The translations under genes were made by a program, and so were the position numbers. The notes under the pieces were generated by a model, which worked only from the letters and a program-made list of their open reading frames with translations, ran no database searches and had not been told where the DNA came from. This document shows positions 61,075 through 64,000 of a stretch of DNA of 64,000 bases, one piece after another. Each line of letters begins with the position of its first letter. Position 1 is the first letter of the stretch. The DNA is taken from the NCBI RefSeq assembly GCF_002258315.1, contig NZ_NOYD01000046.1:135638-199637 (forward strand), read 5' to 3'. This DNA is from Rhodococcus sp. 06-462-5. Lineage in GTDB: Bacteria; Actinomycetota; Actinomycetes; Mycobacteriales; Mycobacteriaceae.

Positions 61075-62228
61075 CCTCTCGTCGTCGGATCGGTGCCCTC
61101 GCAGTTGCCGCGACTGTTGCGTCGAGCATGGTGACGGCGCTGCTGGCCGTACCTGCTTCCGCTGCACCGGCGATCACTCAGGAGATCGGCGACGTCGTCT
61201 CGACTCGTGATCTGCCGCAGGAACTGTGGGTTCCCGGCGCGGCCTCGGCCGAAGTGCTCACCTACGTCACCACCGACACGTTCGGCGAGAAAGCGCTGAG
61301 CACCGGCACCGTCTTCCTGCCGCCGGGCACGCCGCCCGCGGGTGGTTGGCCGGTGATCTCGTGGGCCCACGGCACATCCGGTCTCGGGGATTCGTGTGCG
61401 CCGTCGATGATCGGTCCGACCTACGCCGAGCGGGATCTTCCGTACCTGGGGAACTGGCTGGCACAGGGTTACGCCATCGTCGCCAGTGACTATGCCGGCC
61501 TCGGAACGCCCGGCCTGCCTACGTATCTCGACGGTCGAACCACGGCTCACAACGTGGTCGACATGGTCAAGGCGGGCCGCAACTACAACGAGGACCTCTC
61601 GCGATCCTGGGTGGCCGTCGGCCAGTCGCAGGGCGGCGGCGCAGCCATCTACACCGCTCGCTACGCAACCGAGTTCGGCGGACCCGATCTCGACTACCGC
61701 GGGGCGGTCGGCACCGGAACTCCCGCATACATAGAAAAGCTGGTCTCGATCGGTGGACCGGGCGTTCCGCCGGTGGAGCTGCCGTCGGGCCTGACCGCCT
61801 ACGTCGCGTACATCGGCGCATCACTGCGCTACGCGCACCCCGAGCTCGGGCTGGACACCATCCTGACTCCACTCGGGAAGAAGTACGCAGACCTGGCCGA
61901 GACGACGTGCGTATCGGACTTCGAGGCACAACTCGACGGTGTGACGATCGGCGACTTCTTCACCGCGCCGCTGACTAGCCTGCCCAATTTCACCGCCGTA
62001 CTCGACGATTACATGGCGATGCCCGAAACCGGATTCGACAAGCCCTTCTTCATGGCAAACGGCGTGCAGGACATCGACGTTCCGTTCCCGACCACCGCCG
62101 CCTACGTCGCACGGCTGACGGCCAACGGTCAGCCGGTGACGTTCAGGCCCTACAACGCTGACCACAGTGGAGCCTTCGTCCAGTCGCAGGCCGATACGAT
62201 TCCGTTCGTCGCGAACCTGTTCCGCTAG
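61071..62228 (+). CDS. Secreted lipase (LIP family)
   Basis: 385 residues from GTG 61071, which overlaps the permease stop by 4 nt. A signal peptide (TSRRRIGALAVAATVASSMVTALLA..., cleavage after ASAAP) precedes a secretory-lipase domain: ISWAHGTSGLGDSCAPS, nucleophile elbow VGQSQGGGAA, the acid in NGVQDIDVPF and the His in YNADHSGAF. Two cysteines (SCAPS and TTCVSD) could pair. It hydrolyses esters outside the cell. The coupling to a metal permease is odd. Confidence 0.88.
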   Translation: MTSRRRIGALAVAATVASSMVTALLAVPASAAPAITQEIGDVVSTRDLPQELWVPGAASAEVLTYVTTDTFGEKALSTGTVFLPPGTPPAGGWPVISWAHGTSGLGDSCAPSMIGPTYAERDLPYLGNWLAQGYAIVASDYAGLGTPGLPTYLDGRTTAHNVVDMVKAGRNYNEDLSRSWVAVGQSQGGGAAIYTARYATEFGGPDLDYRGAVGTGTPAYIEKLVSIGGPGVPPVELPSGLTAYVAYIGASLRYAHPELGLDTILTPLGKKYADLAETTCVSDFEAQLDGVTIGDFFTAPLTSLPNFTAVLDDYMAMPETGFDKPFFMANGVQDIDVPFPTTAAYVARLTANGQPVTFRPYNADHSGAFVQSQADTIPFVANLFR

Positions 62229-63040
62229 GTCGCCGGCCGCTTGCTGGGCAATCCGTACGCGCGGGCCGTGAATTTCTCGAGCACGGTGCGTGGCAACAAC
62301 CGCTGGGCGAGAAACACCGCAGGCGCATTGCTGCCGACGGCGTAGATCGGGAGAGTCTTCTTGTCTTCGACCGCTCTGAGCACAGTCTTCGCGACCGTTT
62401 CGGCCGAAATGCCCTGTGCCTCCTTGGCGTCGAGCTTCGCGATCACCGTGGTGAAATCGCGCAGGTAGGGCGAATGCGGTCCGCAGTACTTGGTGCGACG
62501 GGCGGACAGGCCGGTGGCGATCGAGCCGGGTTCGACTGTGGTGATGTCGATTCCGTACGGTTCGAGCTCGAACCGCGCTGCGGTGCTGAAGCCCTTGATC
62601 GCAGCCTTGGTAGCGGCGTACGAGGAACGGTAGGCCAGCGGGAAGCTTGCAAGCATCGAGCCGATGTTGACGATTCTGCCGCGGCCCCGCTCACGCATGG
62701 CCGGCAATACGGCCTGGGTCAACTCGATCGCGCCGAACACGTTGAGCTGGAACAGCCGAGTGATTGCCTCGATGGGGAGTTCTTCGATGGGGCCGCACTG
62801 GCTTTCGCCTGCGTTGTTGATCAGTACATCGATCGGGGTGTCGCCGAGTCCGTCGACGAACGCGCGAATCGATTGCGGATCCGTCAGGTCCAGATCTCGG
62901 TAGTCGACGCCCGGGATCGGGTCGGCCACCTTCGAGCTGTTGCGGCTCGTGCCGATGACGCGGTAGCCGCCAGCGATCAGAATCTCGGCGACGGCCTCGC
63001 CGATCCCGGACGTCGCTCCGGTGACGATTGCAGTGTTCAT
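62225..63040 (-). CDS. Short-chain dehydrogenase/reductase
   Basis: 271 residues from ATG 63040. The Rossmann motif is TGATSGIGEAVAEIL, with NNAG, Ser in IGSMLASFPLAYRSSYAATKAA and the catalytic YAATK. The C-terminal region (TVLRAVEDKKTLPIYAVGSNAPAVFLAQRLLP) resembles the classical oxidoreductases of steroid or retinol type. The ATG overlaps the monooxygenase stop (ATGA). Its stop shares the CTAG at 62225-62228 with the stop of the convergent lipase gene. Confidence 0.87.
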   Translation of the reverse strand: MNTAIVTGATSGIGEAVAEILIAGGYRVIGTSRNSSKVADPIPGVDYRDLDLTDPQSIRAFVDGLGDTPIDVLINNAGESQCGPIEELPIEAITRLFQLNVFGAIELTQAVLPAMRERGRGRIVNIGSMLASFPLAYRSSYAATKAAIKGFSTAARFELEPYGIDITTVEPGSIATGLSARRTKYCGPHSPYLRDFTTVIAKLDAKEAQGISAETVAKTVLRAVEDKKTLPIYAVGSNAPAVFLAQRLLPRTVLEKFTARAYGLPSKRPAT

Positions 63041-64000
63041 CTTCGCCTCTTGGGTGCGGTGCGAGCAGCAGGTCGCTTGGTCGCAGTGGGTGTCGGGCAA
63101 GCAAGCCGTCGATACGCGGTTGTCGGCATCTTGGTGTGCAGCGCCGGTACCGATGTACCCGACGCCATGACGGTGCGGTCCGGTCGGACGATCGCTGCGA
63201 CAGCGCGTCCGCTGCGTAGCCAGACCCCCAGGTCCGACGACGCCGCCACCTCGACGACGACGGCTCCGCGACGTTCGATTTCTCGACGATGACCGGTTGT
63301 CAGCGGGGTCGACGAGACGAACAGGAACTGTCCAGGTGCGAGGTCGTCCAGGCGGGTCCCGTTGTCCAACGGGCTGTTCGGGCAGAGTTTGCCGGCCAGG
63401 GTGCGGATCTGCGCAGGTGAGCGCAACACGTACTGCGAACGCGGTAGAGCCGGAGTGGTACTGGCCGTGACCTTCTCGCCGACGAACGGTAGATGGCCGA
63501 GAGCGGGTGCGATACTCGAACGAAGGATGCCGGTGAGCTTGCTGCCGCCGGTCATGGCCCAACCGATCGCGATCGCCAGCTCGATCATGGACTTGGCGTG
63601 TGCTTTTCGTTCCGTCTCGTAGCTTTCGAGCGTCGCATCGCTGAGGTGCCCGTCGAGCACACCGACGAGTTTCCAGACCAGGTTGCGCGCATCTCTGAGT
63701 CCAGCACCCATGCCCTGTCCGATGAAGGGCGGTGTCAGATGTGCAGCGTCGCCGAGAAGGAATACTCGGCGATCTCGCCAGCGGTCGACGACCTGTGCGC
63801 GAAAGGTGTACTCGGCGCAGCGAATCAGCTCCATGTCCGGCTCGTCGATCGATTCGAGCCACGGCGCGATCAGCGGACGGATCGAGGCCAAGTCGGGGAA
63901 GGCGGACATGGTCTCGTCGTCGTGCAGACGGAATTCCCAGCGATAGCGGCTGGTACCGATGCGCATGTACGTCGCCGATCGCTCGGAGTCGCACACCTGG
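63037..64000 (-). CDS. FAD-dependent monooxygenase (MhpA/PheA-like), 3' part
   Basis: The frame is open to the window edge, so the N-terminus with the GxGxxG motif is missing; about 320 residues are visible. The flavin GD motif is intact in RRVFLLGDAAHLTPPFIGQGMGAGLRDARNLVWKL. The C-terminal thioredoxin-like domain (from about SPLDNGTRLDDLAPGQF) is that of the 3-(3-hydroxyphenyl)propionate hydroxylase group. It ends in a basic, low-complexity tail. It probably hydroxylates an aromatic acid with NAD(P)H and O2, with the coupled SDR as a partner. Confidence 0.85.
   Translation of the reverse strand, partial: QVCDSERSATYMRIGTSRYRWEFRLHDDETMSAFPDLASIRPLIAPWLESIDEPDMELIRCAEYTFRAQVVDRWRDRRVFLLGDAAHLTPPFIGQGMGAGLRDARNLVWKLVGVLDGHLSDATLESYETERKAHAKSMIELAIAIGWAMTGGSKLTGILRSSIAPALGHLPFVGEKVTASTTPALPRSQYVLRSPAQIRTLAGKLCPNSPLDNGTRLDDLAPGQFLFVSSTPLTTGHRREIERRGAVVVEVAASSDLGVWLRSGRAVAAIVRPDRTVMASGTSVPALHTKMPTTAYRRLACPTPTATKRPAARTAPKRRR

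Overview
The window comes from a high-GC, mycolic-acid-containing actinobacterium, most probably Rhodococcus in the broad sense (Nocardiaceae). The evidence is a pair of galactofuranosyltransferases for arabinogalactan, an antigen-85-type mycolyltransferase, the proteasome activator Bpa, a WhiB protein, a DUF3068 protein and GAF/ANTAR regulators. Two blocks have the same order as in Mycobacterium tuberculosis: the region of Rv3772 and Rv3777-Rv3783, and Rv2498c-Rv2502c with a TetR gene. I see no rRNA, CRISPR array, insertion sequence or prophage.

Layout. 1-2070: end of an amidohydrolase gene, a TetR regulator and an alpha/beta hydrolase, all overlapping by 4 nt. 2182-7596: cell-wall galactan locus (glfT2, a methyltransferase, glfT1, and the ATPase and permease of the galactan-lipid ABC exporter). 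7621-11800: bpa, a class-V aminotransferase homologue that has lost its PLP-binding residues, a quinone oxidoreductase and an aldo/keto reductase. 11878-18810: MarR regulator, tRNA-Ser(UGA), FNT channel, pseudouridine synthase, excalibur and DUF3072 proteins, mycolyltransferase, hisC2, a DLH-like protein, tRNA-Ser(GCU) and tRNA-Arg(ACG). 18904-22679: small membrane proteins (one gene apparently frameshifted), a LysE exporter and a hydrolase.

23025-29093 is a signalling island: four GAF/ANTAR or ANTAR-like proteins, a further ANTAR protein with a cut-down GAF domain, and a GGDEF-EAL-DICT protein. 30973-40003 is an accessory organic-acid locus: two LysR genes, a MatC-type carrier, two near-identical PrpF-family isomerases and an Fbp-type ABC importer. 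The upstream regions of the two prpF-like genes share an 18-bp box. 40193-43411 is a beta-lactam-type locus: a LysR gene divergent from a class A beta-lactamase and coupled to a second serine hydrolase that lacks a signal peptide.

44452-50593 looks like an undescribed sugar or sugar-acid catabolic unit: a FCD-type GntR regulator, a two-subunit transketolase, an MHS transporter, a TIM-barrel isomerase, an SDR and a WhiB protein, with no kinase. Repeated ACTGTCAACA boxes lie at the gntR promoter and in the divergent promoter. 50571-57310 is the leucine/isovalerate operon (citE-like lyase, MaoC, acyl-CoA dehydrogenase, accA1, accD1) with a divergent TetR gene and a palindromic operator. 57323-64000 holds a DUF3068 protein, an MFS transporter, a NiCoT nickel/cobalt permease coupled to a secreted lipase, an SDR and a partial flavin monooxygenase.

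The best candidates for new biology are the kinase-less split-transketolase unit with its operators, the double prpF locus, the ANTAR island, and the galactan-locus methyltransferase with an N-terminal coiled coil. All functional calls are by reading motifs, family resemblance and gene order; no database search was run.
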